Below are positions 25,709 through 35,425 of a DNA stretch of 64,000 nucleotides, one piece after another (the stretch's first letter is position 1; each line of letters begins with the position of its first letter). Source of the stretch: Winogradskyella undariae (lineage in GTDB: Bacteria > Bacteroidota > Bacteroidia > Flavobacteriales > Flavobacteriaceae); NCBI RefSeq assembly GCF_013285155.1, contig NZ_JABTEL010000005.1, positions 186,001 through 250,000 of the forward strand, given 5' to 3'. The position numbers were made by a program, and so were the translations under genes. Below the pieces are notes generated by a model. The model made no database searches. It was not told the DNA's origin and worked only from the letters and a program-made list of their open reading frames with translations.

Positions 25709-28700
25709 ATGTTTAAAAGATTTATAAAAAGACCCGTTTTGGCTATTGTCATTTCGGTGATCATTATATTTATAGGTGGCCTTGCTATAAAGCAATTACC
25801 TATATCTCAATTCCCACAAATTGCACCTACAACGGTCAATATTTTTATTGCTTATCCAGGTTCTAGTGCTGATGTATTAGTAAATTCAACATTAATCCCA
25901 TTAGAAACAGCAATTAATGGTGTACAAGATATGCGTTACATTGCTTCAGATGCTACAAGTGCAGGTGAAGGAACGGTACGTGTTATTTTTGAACCCGGTA
26001 CAGATCCTAATGAAGCCGTAGTAAGGGTGAAAACGAGAGTCGATCAGGTGATGCCGTTATTACCAGAACTGGTACAACGTGAAGGTGTTATTATTACTCC
26101 TGTTCAGCCAAGTATGTTAATGTACGTTAACCTATCGAGTGAAAATAAAGACAATGACGAAAAGTTTCTTTATAACTATGCTTACACTAAAATTATTCCA
26201 GAAATACAGCGTATCAATGGTATTGCAAGTGCTCAGATTTTAGGAAGTAGAAAATATGCAATGCGAGTATGGTTAAAACCAGATCGTATGCGTGCTTATA
26301 ATATTTCTGCAGAAGAAGTATTAGAAGCCATGGAAGACCAAAGTATTTTGGCGAGACCTGGTCGTTTAGGTCGTAGTTCTGGGAAAACTGCTCAATCTTT
26401 AGAGTATGTATTAACGTATCAAAACAGATATAACGAACCAGAGCAATACGAAGAGATTATTATTAAAGCCAATAAAGAAGGCCAGGTTGTAACCCTTGCA
26501 GATATTGCAGATGTTAAATTAGGAAGTGAATTTTTTGATATTTACTCTAACCTAGATGGAAATCCTTCAGCTTCTATTGTTTTAAAACAAACCTTTGGTA
26601 GTAATGGTAGTGATGTTATTGATGCTGTAAAAGAAAAACTAGACGAATTAGAAGTTGATTTACCACCAGGAATTGATTTCCAAATTAGTTATGATGTTTC
26701 TAATTTTTTAGATGCTTCAATCGATCAAGTTATAGATACTTTAAGAGATGCATTTATTCTTGTAGCTATTGTGGTGTTCTTATTTTTAGGAGATTGGCGT
26801 TCAACTTTAATTCCTATTATTGCTGTTCCTGTTTCCTTAATTGGGGCCTTTTTTGTGATGCAGATGTTTGGGTTATCCATTAACCTTATTACACTTTTCG
26901 CCTTAGTATTAGCCATTGGTATTGTGGTTGATAATGCTATTGTGGTGGTAGAAGCCGTCCACGTAAAAATGCACGAAGAAAATCTTACACCATACAAAGC
27001 ATCTTCTGAAGTTTTAGGTGAAATTGGTGGAGCTATTGTGGCCATTACTTTGGTTATGGTTTCTGTATTTATTCCTATCTCGTTTATGACAGGTCCTGTT
27101 GGGGTTTTCTACCGACAATTTTCCATTACCATGGCGGGTTCTATTGTAATTTCTGCCATTGTTGCATTGACGTTAACACCTGTGCTTTGTGCGATGTTAT
27201 TAAAAAATAATCATGGTAAAAAACGCACATCTCCATTAGATAAATTTATTGATTGGTTTAACGGAGGTTTCGATAAACTAACAGGTGGTTACGTTACGAT
27301 TTTAAATAAAATAGTAGCTAGACGCTTCATTACTTTTGGAATATTATTAGCATTCTGTGCGGGTATTTTCTTTACAAATGAAGTATTACCAGCAGGATTT
27401 ATTCCTAACGAAGATCAAGGAATGATTTATGCAATTATTCAAACACCACCAGGTGCAACTTTAGAGCGTACTAATGAAGTGGCTAAGAAACTTCAAAAAA
27501 TATGTGAAGATACTGAAGGTGTTCAATCTGTTTCTTCTTTAGCGGGTTATGAGATTATGACAGAAGGACGTGGGTCTAATGCAGGTACATGTTTAATTAA
27601 CTTGAAGTCTTGGTCTGATCGTGAGCATTCTGTTCATGAAATCATGGAAGAGCTTGAAGAAAAAACTAAAGATTTAGGAGCCATTATAGAATATTTTGAA
27701 CCACCTGCAGTTCCGGGATTCGGATCTTCAGGAGGTTTTGCAATGCGTTTATTAGATAAGACAAATTCAACAGATTATCATCATTTTGAAAGCGTGAATA
27801 ATGAATTCATGGAAGCTTTATCTGAACGTGAAGAACTTTCAGGTTTATTTACATTTTTCTCTGCGAATTATCCGCAATACGAATTGAAAATAAACAATAA
27901 AATTGCTATGCAGAAAGGGGTTACTATTGGTGCAGCCATGGAAAACCTTAATATTTTAATTGGTAGTACGTACGAGCAAGGGTTTATTCGTTTTGGTCGT
28001 TTCTTTAAAGTGTACACGCAAGCTGCACCAGAATATAGACGCTTACCTACGGATCTTGAGAAGTTATTTGTAAAAAATGAAGAAGGTGAAATGGTGCCTT
28101 ATTCTGCTTTTATGAGTATTGAAAAGAAATTAGGGCCTAACGAAATTACACGTTATAACCTTTACAATTCAGCTTCAATTAGAGGGTTGCCTGCACCAGG
28201 ATTTACGAGTGATGATGCTATTAAAGCCATTAAAGAAGTTGCTGCAACACAATTACCAAAAGGTTATGATATTGCTTGGGAAGGTTTAAGTTTTGATGAA
28301 GCCCAAAGGGGTAACGAATCTATTTACATCTTTTTAGTGGTGCTCATTTTTGTATATTTTGTACTAGCCGCTCAATACGAAAGTTTCTTATTGCCTTTAG
28401 CTGTTATTTTATCCTTACCAATTGGGGTTTTTGGATCGTTTATTATGTTAAAAGGTATGGGATTAGCTAACGATGTTTATGCACAGATTGGTGTAATAAT
28501 GTTAGTTGGTTTACTCGGTAAAAATGCTGTATTAATTATAGAGTTTGCTGTACAAAAACAAAGGCAAGGAGCTACAATTTTAGAAGCTGCTATTGAAGGT
28601 TCTAAAGCCCGATTTAGACCTATTTTAATGACGTCATTCGCCTTTATAGCCGGATTAATTCCTTTAATCATAGCTTCAGGAGCTGGTGCTATTGCAAACC

Positions 28701-28957
28701 GAACTATTGGTAGTTCTGCTTTAGGAGGTATGCTAATAGGAACTTTATTTGGGGTTTTAATTATTCCTGGTTTGTATTACATTTTTGCTAAAATGGCAGA
28801 AGGTAAAACCTTGATTAAAGATGAAGCTAGTGAGCCTATTTCTGAAGAAATGATGCATGCAAGTGAAGCTGTTAATCAAAGTGAAGTTAATGCTGAAAAC
28901 ATTAGTAAACTCACAAAACTTTTCAAAAAATTTGGTAAAAATAAAGACGATGAATAA
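25709..28957 (+). CDS. RND efflux permease, AcrB/MexB (HAE1) type
   Basis: The 1082-aa inner membrane antiporter has the usual 12-helix, two-half layout: helix 1 at residues 9-28, large periplasmic loops, and the motif region LFALVLAIGIVVDNAIVVVEAV near residue 400. That region contains the paired Asp of proton relay seen in hydrophobic/amphiphilic exporters (VVDNAIVVVE, GIVVDNA). The second half includes VGLLGKNAVLIIEFA and GSKARFRPILMTSFAF. HAE1-type sequence features favour drug, bile or solvent efflux over metals. Its stop overlaps the start of the outer membrane channel gene. Confidence 0.95.
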   Translation: MFKRFIKRPVLAIVISVIIIFIGGLAIKQLPISQFPQIAPTTVNIFIAYPGSSADVLVNSTLIPLETAINGVQDMRYIASDATSAGEGTVRVIFEPGTDPNEAVVRVKTRVDQVMPLLPELVQREGVIITPVQPSMLMYVNLSSENKDNDEKFLYNYAYTKIIPEIQRINGIASAQILGSRKYAMRVWLKPDRMRAYNISAEEVLEAMEDQSILARPGRLGRSSGKTAQSLEYVLTYQNRYNEPEQYEEIIIKANKEGQVVTLADIADVKLGSEFFDIYSNLDGNPSASIVLKQTFGSNGSDVIDAVKEKLDELEVDLPPGIDFQISYDVSNFLDASIDQVIDTLRDAFILVAIVVFLFLGDWRSTLIPIIAVPVSLIGAFFVMQMFGLSINLITLFALVLAIGIVVDNAIVVVEAVHVKMHEENLTPYKASSEVLGEIGGAIVAITLVMVSVFIPISFMTGPVGVFYRQFSITMAGSIVISAIVALTLTPVLCAMLLKNNHGKKRTSPLDKFIDWFNGGFDKLTGGYVTILNKIVARRFITFGILLAFCAGIFFTNEVLPAGFIPNEDQGMIYAIIQTPPGATLERTNEVAKKLQKICEDTEGVQSVSSLAGYEIMTEGRGSNAGTCLINLKSWSDREHSVHEIMEELEEKTKDLGAIIEYFEPPAVPGFGSSGGFAMRLLDKTNSTDYHHFESVNNEFMEALSEREELSGLFTFFSANYPQYELKINNKIAMQKGVTIGAAMENLNILIGSTYEQGFIRFGRFFKVYTQAAPEYRRLPTDLEKLFVKNEEGEMVPYSAFMSIEKKLGPNEITRYNLYNSASIRGLPAPGFTSDDAIKAIKEVAATQLPKGYDIAWEGLSFDEAQRGNESIYIFLVVLIFVYFVLAAQYESFLLPLAVILSLPIGVFGSFIMLKGMGLANDVYAQIGVIMLVGLLGKNAVLIIEFAVQKQRQGATILEAAIEGSKARFRPILMTSFAFIAGLIPLIIASGAGAIANRTIGSSALGGMLIGTLFGVLIIPGLYYIFAKMAEGKTLIKDEASEPISEEMMHASEAVNQSEVNAENISKLTKLFKKFGKNKDDE

Positions 28958-30392
28958 TATAATAAAGATAAGAAAATCACAATTATTTGGTGTTCTCGCC
29001 TTGTTGTTACTTTTTTCTTGTGTGCCAACACAAAAAGCGATAAGAGAAGAAAATAAGGCAATGCCAGAGCAGTATAAAAATGAAACATCAAATTCCTCTA
29101 ATGTCGCTACTGTACAATGGAAAACGTTTTTCTCTGATCCAAAATTGATAGCTTTAATTGATACGGCTTTGGCCAATAACCAAGAGCTTAACATTATGCT
29201 ACAGAAAATTTCGATGGCTAATAATGAGGTTAAGGTGAGAAAAGGAGAATACTTACCTTTTGTAAATGTGTATGCTGGTGCTGAAGTTGAAAAAGTAGGA
29301 GAATATACTCGAGATGGTGCTGTAGAGCATAATTTAGATATTCGTGATGGCGAAGAGTTTCCTGAGCCTTTAACTGATTTTTCTGTAGGCTTAAATGTGT
29401 CTTGGGAATTAGATGTTTGGAAAAAACTGCGTAACGGTAAAAAAGCAGCGGTTTTAGAATATCTAAGCACTATCGAGGGTAAGAATTTCATGGTGACCAA
29501 CATCGTTTCGGAAATTGCAAATTCGTATTACGAGCTTTTAGCTTTAGATAATCAGTTAAACATTATAGAGCAGAATTTAGAGATTCAGAAAAATGCTTTA
29601 AAAATGGTAAGATTACAAAAGCAAGCAGCAAGAGCTACACAGTTAGCTGTAAGACGTTTTGAAGCTGAGGTTTATAAAAACCAAAGTAATAAGTTTGAAA
29701 TCCGTCAAAGCATCGTAGAAACTGAGAATAAAATCAATTTTCTTTTAGGTCGTTATCCTCAGACCATAGATAGAGATTCTGATGATTTTATAGGACGTCC
29801 TATTGATGCTATTCAAGCCGGTATTCCGTCACAGCTTTTGGCTAATAGACCGGATATTAAACAAGCAGAATATGAATTAGCAGCTTCAAAGTTAAATGTT
29901 AAAATAGCCAAAGCTAATTTTTATCCTTCTATTGGTATACAAGCAGGTGTTGGATTACAGGCTTTTAAAACAAAATATTTAACAAGTACACCAGAATCCC
30001 TTTTGTACTCTTTAGTTGGCGATGTTGTAAGTCCATTAATTAATAGAAATGCTATAAAAGCAGAGTATAGTAATGCAAACAGTAGACAATTACAAGCCGT
30101 TTTTGAATATGAAAAATCTATTTTAAATGGTTATATGGAAGTAGCCAATGAGCTTTCTAATATTAATAATTTAAAAGAAAATTATGATTTAAAAGCCAAA
30201 CAAGTAGATGCCATGACAGAAGCTATTGACTTGTCAATACAACTTTTTAAATCTGCAAGAGCAGAATACACAGAAGTTTTAATGACACAAAGAGAAGCTT
30301 TAGATTCTAAAATTGAAATTATTGAAACCAAAAGAGATCAATTTTTGGCCAACGTAAAAATTTACCAAGCCTTAGGTGGTGGATGGAATTAG
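28950..30392 (+). CDS. Efflux outer membrane channel, TolC/NodT type
   Basis: I place the start at ATG 28950, overlapping the permease stop by 8 bp, giving 480 aa with a lipobox LLLFSCVPT (Cys near 20). A start at 28857 would overlap the permease by 100 bp and lose the signal sequence. Two OEP repeats are visible: LNVSWELDVWKKLRNGKKAAVLEYL and the second half with LLANRPDIKQAEYELAASKLNVKIAKANFYP, a hallmark of NodT proteins. It completes the adaptor-permease-channel tripartite pump. A terminator follows at 30423. Confidence 0.95.
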   Translation: MNNIIKIRKSQLFGVLALLLLFSCVPTQKAIREENKAMPEQYKNETSNSSNVATVQWKTFFSDPKLIALIDTALANNQELNIMLQKISMANNEVKVRKGEYLPFVNVYAGAEVEKVGEYTRDGAVEHNLDIRDGEEFPEPLTDFSVGLNVSWELDVWKKLRNGKKAAVLEYLSTIEGKNFMVTNIVSEIANSYYELLALDNQLNIIEQNLEIQKNALKMVRLQKQAARATQLAVRRFEAEVYKNQSNKFEIRQSIVETENKINFLLGRYPQTIDRDSDDFIGRPIDAIQAGIPSQLLANRPDIKQAEYELAASKLNVKIAKANFYPSIGIQAGVGLQAFKTKYLTSTPESLLYSLVGDVVSPLINRNAIKAEYSNANSRQLQAVFEYEKSILNGYMEVANELSNINNLKENYDLKAKQVDAMTEAIDLSIQLFKSARAEYTEVLMTQREALDSKIEIIETKRDQFLANVKIYQALGGGWN

Positions 30393-30422
30393 TTAATTAG
30401 TTAAAGAGTACCCCTAGTTTTG

Positions 30423-30459
30423 AAAGCCATTTTGCAGTATTGCAGAATGGCTTTTTTTA
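30423..30459 (+). terminator. Rho-independent terminator of the RND efflux operon
   Basis: AAAGCCATTTTGCA (30423-30436) pairs with TGCAGAATGGCTTT (30441-30454) across a 4-nt loop with one G-U pair, followed by a T run. Confidence 0.9.
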
Positions 30460-30565
30460 TTAGAACAGAATCCTAATTATACAAATGCATCTTCTCTAAA
30501 AATAATGATGAATATCATGTATATTTATATCCTTGTAACCATTTGAAACAAATTTAAAATAAGCA

Positions 30566-31021
30566 TTGAAAAACTTAGAGAAACTCATAAATAGAATTAC
30601 AGAATTTGGACTTAATGATAAAGTCCAGTCGGCTAATAAAGAACTTGAAATTCAACAACTCTTAATAGGGATTTATTCTGAATATCTTAATCTAGACGTA
30701 GAATTTGATGATGAAGATTTTGAAGGTGATCCGACTTTTGATTATGACTCAATAAAGAAAAACATTGAGGCAAATTTTCCTGATATTGGTTGGTATCATT
30801 CAGTTTTTGAATCTCACTTAATAATACCAGATGCGTACTTGGTGACAGGTGATGCAATTGACGATTTAAGTGATATCATTAAGGATATGTTAGAAATTAA
30901 ATGGCAATTTGAGAATGCGAGTGAGAAATATGCAAAATGGTGTTTTAAAGATTTAATGCAAAATCACTCAGAACAACATCTTGTTGATTTTTTGAAATAT
31001 TTAAAAGATAAAAAAGGCTAA
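30566..31021 (+). CDS. DUF5063-like cytoplasmic protein (TTG start)
   Basis: The 151-aa acidic protein has no ATG near its N-terminus; an in-frame stop at 30560 lies just upstream, so TTG 30566 is the likely start. The segments WYHSVFESHL, GDAIDDLSDIIKDMLE and WCFKDLMQNHSEQHLVDFLKYL resemble the DUF5063 pattern (Y-x-x-VFDP, DDLADIYRDL, WGRHLVDALRAL) as I remember it. No function is known for that family. It stands alone after the efflux terminator. Confidence 0.65.
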   Translation: MKNLEKLINRITEFGLNDKVQSANKELEIQQLLIGIYSEYLNLDVEFDDEDFEGDPTFDYDSIKKNIEANFPDIGWYHSVFESHLIIPDAYLVTGDAIDDLSDIIKDMLEIKWQFENASEKYAKWCFKDLMQNHSEQHLVDFLKYLKDKKG

Positions 31022-31262
31022 CAAATTACCGGCTTAAAAAATACATACGGATCATAGAGTAATTAAATGTTTTTTAGTTGTTTAATTGAGCAAAGTAAAT
31101 TGTGTATTAAGTTGTTATTTGTTAACTTGGTTACTAATCTATTTAATTAACGATACACAAAAAAACGTTACCTTCAATTTGAAGTCTCATTCAATTGAAC
31201 AAAAATTTCAATAAATAAGAAAATGATTTACTTTATTTTCGATAAATCAATCAATATAAAAA

Positions 31263-32477
31263 ATGATTTCTGCTAAATTACCAGACAACGAAACGGAGCG
31301 CCTAAAAGTTTTAAATAGTCTTAAAATTTTAGATACAGTTGCTGATGATGATTATGATAACATCACAGAACTTGCAAGCTTTATTTGTGGTACACCTGTT
31401 TCACTGATTTCACTAGTAGATAAAGATAGACAGTGGTTTAAATCAAAAAAAGGATTGACAGCTTGCCAAACTTCACGAGATGTATCCTTCTGTGCGCATG
31501 CCATTCTAGATCCTTTAGATATTTTAGAAGTGCCAGATGCAAGAAACGACATACGGTTTATAAATAATCCGCTAACAGAGCAGGAAAAGCCTGTGGTTTT
31601 TTATGCAGGCATACCTTTAAAAACAGAACACGGAGTGCCTTTAGGCTCACTTTGTGTCATAGATCATAAACCCAATTCTCTTAATAACGAACAAAAAGAG
31701 GCATTAAAGAAATTAGGGGCTCAAGTTGAAAGACTCTTATTATTACGGACAAAAAATAATGAATTAACGATAACAAAAGAAAGCCTTAAAAAACATAACG
31801 GACTTCTTAAAGAGTTTGCAGCTGTAGTATCGCATGACCTTAAAATGCCATTGGCCAATTTAATACTTACTTCAGATATTGTAAAAAAGAAATATAGTAA
31901 CTTAATCGATGACAAGGGAAAAGAATATTTAGATTATTTAAAAAAGTCATCCCTTTCTATGAGCGATTATATTACAAAAATATTAGATCATTACGAATGC
32001 ATCTCATACGATATCGATGATACCCAACAATTTGGAATTAATGATTTGTTAGAAGGCGTTATAGATTTAATGAGTATTAAAGATAACTGTGAAATCTTAA
32101 CTCCTGAAAAAAACATTGATATTAATTGTAACAGTACGGCGTTGCAGCAGATTTTTATAAATCTAATAGGTAACAGTCTTAAGTATAGTGATAAAGAAAA
32201 AACTATTATAGAAATAGAAGCAAGCGTTGATGACAAGTTTTATGAATTTAAAGTTCGTGATAACGGTAGAGGAATAGAAAAAGACAAAATTGAAACTATT
32301 TTTGGATTATTTGTTACGACAGGGCATTTAGATAATACTGGAGAAAAAGGACACGGTATAGGTTTATCTACGGTACAAAATCTTGTAGAAAGTTTAGGAG
32401 GTGAAATTACAGTATCATCAGAGCTAGGTTCTTACAGCGAATTTGTATTTACAATTGTTAGAAGAATATTAGCTTAG
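31263..32477 (+). CDS. GAF domain sensor histidine kinase
   Basis: The 404-aa protein has an N-terminal GAF domain (about 20-165: CGTPVSLISLVDKDRQWFKSK, FCAHAI, FYAGIPLKT, LGSLCVID). The HisKA domain carries the phospho-acceptor His in VVSHDLKMPLANL (about residue 195). The HATPase_c domain has NLIGNSLKYSD (N box), DNGRGIEKDK (G1) and GHGIGLSTVQNLVESLGG (G2). There is no membrane segment, so it senses a cytoplasmic signal. No response regulator is adjacent, making it an orphan kinase here. The 241 bp upstream contain an inverted repeat TTGTGTAT/ATACACAA. Confidence 0.92.
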   Translation: MISAKLPDNETERLKVLNSLKILDTVADDDYDNITELASFICGTPVSLISLVDKDRQWFKSKKGLTACQTSRDVSFCAHAILDPLDILEVPDARNDIRFINNPLTEQEKPVVFYAGIPLKTEHGVPLGSLCVIDHKPNSLNNEQKEALKKLGAQVERLLLLRTKNNELTITKESLKKHNGLLKEFAAVVSHDLKMPLANLILTSDIVKKKYSNLIDDKGKEYLDYLKKSSLSMSDYITKILDHYECISYDIDDTQQFGINDLLEGVIDLMSIKDNCEILTPEKNIDINCNSTALQQIFINLIGNSLKYSDKEKTIIEIEASVDDKFYEFKVRDNGRGIEKDKIETIFGLFVTTGHLDNTGEKGHGIGLSTVQNLVESLGGEITVSSELGSYSEFVFTIVRRILA

Positions 32478-32675
32478 GTTCATTGCACAAAAAAGATATT
32501 AAATAATCCTCAATATAATTTATTACTAACCCTTATCCTAAGCAATAAAATATTTGAGGACTTTATATTCAATTTGTATTTAATTGTGTGCTTAATTACA
32601 CCATTATTCATATATAAACATCTTACTGTTTATTCTTCTAAAATGACATTAAACTAAATTTCACAAAATTTTGCA

Positions 32676-33293
32676 CTAAACATACCATTTGTAGCTAATA
32701 GTTCTAATGTTTTCTTTTGCCTCTTCTATCATTTGTTCAGATTTATCAGCATATTGTATCATTCCAAACTTATTAATAGCTTCAGCAGTAATTCCCATAA
32801 AATCAAAAGCTGTAAGTAAAAACGGAGTTGCAAAGTTAACGCTCTTATAAGGCTCAATTTCAAAATCACTTCCACTTGTCATTAATATCAAAGCTTTAGT
32901 ATTTTCACATAACCCTTTAATGCCTGTCTCTGTATATGTAAAGGTTTTTCCTGATTGTATAACGGCATCAAACCAAGCTTTTATGGTTGCTGGGACTGAA
33001 AAATTAAACATGGGGCTTGCCAATACTACAAAATCTGTAGCTAGTAATTGATCCCTAAATTTATCGTTTTTTGCTAAAACACTCTGCTCCTCTTCTGTAA
33101 GTGCTACACCACCAAAATTTCGATTGACATAAAGATTCAAATTTTCTTTTAATAATAAATCTGGAGCTTCTGCTGCTAAATCAACAAACGTTATCTCTGT
33201 TTTATCTTGATTATTTTCAATGAAGAAATCAAGCATTCGTTTTGTATTTGAGTTTTCTCTTGGAGTATAACTTATAATTAGTGTCTTTTTCAT
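32676..33293 (-). CDS. azoR: Flavodoxin-fold NAD(P)H:quinone/azo oxidoreductase
   Basis: The 205-aa protein belongs to the flavodoxin-like FMN reductase family that includes AzoR. SYTPRENSNTKRML is the FMN phosphate-binding loop, and ASPMFNFSVPATIKAWFDAVIQSGKTFTY matches the conserved PMYNFxxPxxLKxWxDxVxxxGxTF block. Such enzymes make two-electron reductions of quinones or azo compounds and protect against electrophiles. It is divergent from an HxlR regulator gene with a shared 122-bp promoter region bearing a palindrome, the classical arrangement for quinone/thiol stress control. The exact substrate is unknown. Confidence 0.88.
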   Translation of the reverse strand: MKKTLIISYTPRENSNTKRMLDFFIENNQDKTEITFVDLAAEAPDLLLKENLNLYVNRNFGGVALTEEEQSVLAKNDKFRDQLLATDFVVLASPMFNFSVPATIKAWFDAVIQSGKTFTYTETGIKGLCENTKALILMTSGSDFEIEPYKSVNFATPFLLTAFDFMGITAEAINKFGMIQYADKSEQMIEEAKENIRTISYKWYV

Positions 33294-33353
33294 ATTTAAT
33301 ATTATTTTATTATTAAAGGCAAATTTATATTAAATTTGATATACAAAATATAC

Positions 33354-33373
33354 TGCTATACTAAAGTATAGCA
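33354..33373. promoter_or_regulatory. Candidate HxlR operator between azoR and hxlR
   Basis: TGCTATACT-aa-AGTATAGCA is a perfect 9-bp inverted repeat in the divergent intergenic region. A looser ATACT-N7-AGTAT repeat overlaps the following bases (33377-33393). HxlR/YodB-type regulators bind short palindromes of this kind beside oxidoreductase genes. Confidence 0.6.
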
Positions 33374-33415
33374 ATATACTCTAGTACAGTATGTCTTCTA
33401 AAGTCAATTTTAAAT

Positions 33416-33781
33416 ATGAATAAAAAAAAGAATGAAACGGATATTTATACACCAACAGAATGTAAAAAATTCATCCTTCCTGTTCGCGATGTTATAGATA
33501 TCGTTGGCGGAAAATGGAGGTTACCTATCATTATAGCACTTTCTTTTAAAATTCATAGATTTAAAGAATTAGAACGTCAAATTGAAGGAATAACACCTCG
33601 AATGTTATCTAAAGAACTCAAAGAATTAGAAACAAATGGTTTAGTAAACAGAAAAGTGTTTGATACAATACCTGCTTCAATTGAATACAGTCTTACAGAT
33701 TATGGAAAATCTTTAGATAAAGTAATTGAAACAATGAGAGAATGGGGCTTATCTCATAGAAATAAAATAATAAACGAGTAA
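33416..33781 (+). CDS. HxlR family winged-helix regulator
   Basis: The 121-aa protein matches HxlR regulators: a Cys near the N-terminus in PTECKKFILPVRDVIDIVGGKWRLPI, then the winged helix FKELERQIEGITPRMLSKELKELETNGLVNRK. The N-terminal CxxxxxVxxxIGGKW pattern and its Cys (residue 14) are the redox-sensing position in YodB/HypR-type members. It is divergent from azoR, so it probably represses azoR and itself until thiol modification by quinones or aldehydes. That model is inferred from family and layout. Confidence 0.92.
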   Translation: MNKKKNETDIYTPTECKKFILPVRDVIDIVGGKWRLPIIIALSFKIHRFKELERQIEGITPRMLSKELKELETNGLVNRKVFDTIPASIEYSLTDYGKSLDKVIETMREWGLSHRNKIINE

Positions 33782-33809
33782 TATTTATAGCTGTAAATAA
33801 CAACTAAAA

Positions 33810-34538
33810 ATGAAAAAACACACATTAATAATCTTATTATTTTTCATAATCTCAAACTCTGTATTTGGTCAAACTGAAATTAATAAAGAAAAAGTCAAAA
33901 CATTAGAACCTTACATTGGGTTAGGAATTTTGGACAAACAGAACTCAGATAAATCAATTAAAATTGATCATCTCGATTATGATGAAATACCTAAATCTCT
34001 TGATTTTAGAGGAACCGTTGTAGAAGCCTTTAAATGGACAGATTCTAACGGAGAAAATATTTTAATTCAAACAGTCTTTGGAAGTTTCAAATGGAAAGAT
34101 TATAATAAAAATTCAACTGAATTTAAGCTTCATGACAAATCTGAATTATACGTCTATTTATTTGAAAAAAGTAATTCTAAAAAAGTGTTTAAAAAAAAGT
34201 GGAGAGTTTATGATTATATCGAGTGTTTTGGTGAAGATTTCTCTGTCGGTTTTACACCAAAAGCAACAACAATCACGGATTTAGACAATGACGGAATAAC
34301 TGAAATAACGATGACATATGCTTTAATGTGCCGTGGCGGAATGGACCCTGGTATATTGAAAATAATAATGTTCGAAGGACAAACAGAATATGAATTAAGC
34401 GGAGAAACGATGATTGGTTGTGGGCATATAGAAAATCCTTATGGTGGCGAGTTTATTGCAAGTGATAACTTACAGAAAGAACAAGTGTTTAATAAGTTCT
34501 TAAAAGAACATTGGGATCGAAATAAATGCGAAGAGTAA
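33810..34538 (+). CDS. Secreted protein, M949_RS01915-like
   Basis: The 242-aa protein has a signal peptide (LIILLFFIISNSVFGQ). The mature domain has KWTDSNGENILI, LYVYLF, WRVYDYIECFGEDFSVGF, TTITDLDNDGITEITMTYALMCRGG and LKIIMFEGQTEYEL. These resemble a flavobacterial family annotated as M949_RS01915 'surface polysaccharide biosynthesis' proteins; I recall this only from memory and the functional name has weak support. The Asp-rich DLDNDGITE loop could bind calcium. It follows hxlR by 28 bp. Confidence 0.65.
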   Translation: MKKHTLIILLFFIISNSVFGQTEINKEKVKTLEPYIGLGILDKQNSDKSIKIDHLDYDEIPKSLDFRGTVVEAFKWTDSNGENILIQTVFGSFKWKDYNKNSTEFKLHDKSELYVYLFEKSNSKKVFKKKWRVYDYIECFGEDFSVGFTPKATTITDLDNDGITEITMTYALMCRGGMDPGILKIIMFEGQTEYELSGETMIGCGHIENPYGGEFIASDNLQKEQVFNKFLKEHWDRNKCEE

Positions 34539-34583
34539 AATAGTATTAAAATAAATAGTACATACCGCTTCAGCGCAATCCAT

Positions 34584-35117
34584 ATGACAAATAGACTAAA
34601 AGTAAATTACACTTCTGAAGTTCCTACGGATCTAGAAATTGTTCAAATGTGGGAAGACATTACTATTACCGAATTAAATGATTGGTCTAAAAGTGCTGAA
34701 GAAATGAGAGCTAAATTTTCTAAAACACATATTAATGGCGGTATCCAGCTTCGCAAATATTCAATATCAGACCATTATTGCTTCCAATGGTTTGCTTCTA
34801 GAAATAGGCTAAGTGAAATATTTTTTATCAAAAGATTTTTTAATAGACCAGAATTAGCTAATTGCCGAGCTGATTTAGAAATTGAAAACGATCAACCTAA
34901 TTGTGAAGAAAAGGAATGGTCTAGTGATATTTTTGATTTATCAGGAATCATTTCTAGATTACTACACCACGGTGGTGCTTATGGAAATTTAAAAGTAAAA
35001 GACGCTTGGAAAACGGCCATAAATTTTGTGAAAGATGAGTATGATGATAGGTTTAATGAGATAAACAGATTCACATATCACTTAGAGGATTCAGCATGGT
35101 TTTTTCATGTTCCTTGA
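34584..35117 (+). CDS. Conserved protein of unknown function (177 aa)
   Basis: A soluble protein without signal peptide or membrane segment. It contains many aromatic residues in the second half (ISDHYCFQWFASRNRLSEIFFIKRFF, ISRLLHHGGAYGNLKVKDAWKTA) and ends DSAWFFHVP. No known motif was found. It follows the secreted protein gene by 45 bp. The downstream 308 bp (35118-35425) contain no gene that I can support, only AT-rich sequence and a widely spaced 9-bp inverted repeat (35126-35134 and 35204-35212). Confidence 0.6.
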   Translation: MTNRLKVNYTSEVPTDLEIVQMWEDITITELNDWSKSAEEMRAKFSKTHINGGIQLRKYSISDHYCFQWFASRNRLSEIFFIKRFFNRPELANCRADLEIENDQPNCEEKEWSSDIFDLSGIISRLLHHGGAYGNLKVKDAWKTAINFVKDEYDDRFNEINRFTYHLEDSAWFFHVP

Positions 35118-35425
35118 GATTACTCTATAGTATTATTTGATAAAAGAACAAATGAGGTTATCGTCATCAATATTACAGATACAGATTAAAAACACAGAGT
35201 TGCAATACTATAAATGTAGGTTGGTGAATTTTTGATTTAATACATCTTAATAATTAAGTTTTCTCCTTTAAAATCTACTTCTAAAAATCTTAAGATATTC
35301 CCAATCACTACTTGTTACCACTTAAAAGCATTAATTTTATAACTCTAAAAATTATGAGTTTAAAAAGATGTTATTTATCAGACTAAACTCATTTTGAATT
35401 ATTTAAAAAATAAAAATAATTAATT

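Noticed and set aside
28757..29503. Long minus-strand frame across the permease-channel junction
   Set aside because: Antisense to two well-supported efflux genes; no matching family, composition of a shadow frame.
31100..31160. TTGTGTAT/ATACACAA inverted repeat upstream of the GAF kinase considered as a terminator
   Set aside because: The arms are 45 bp apart and no T run follows on either strand.
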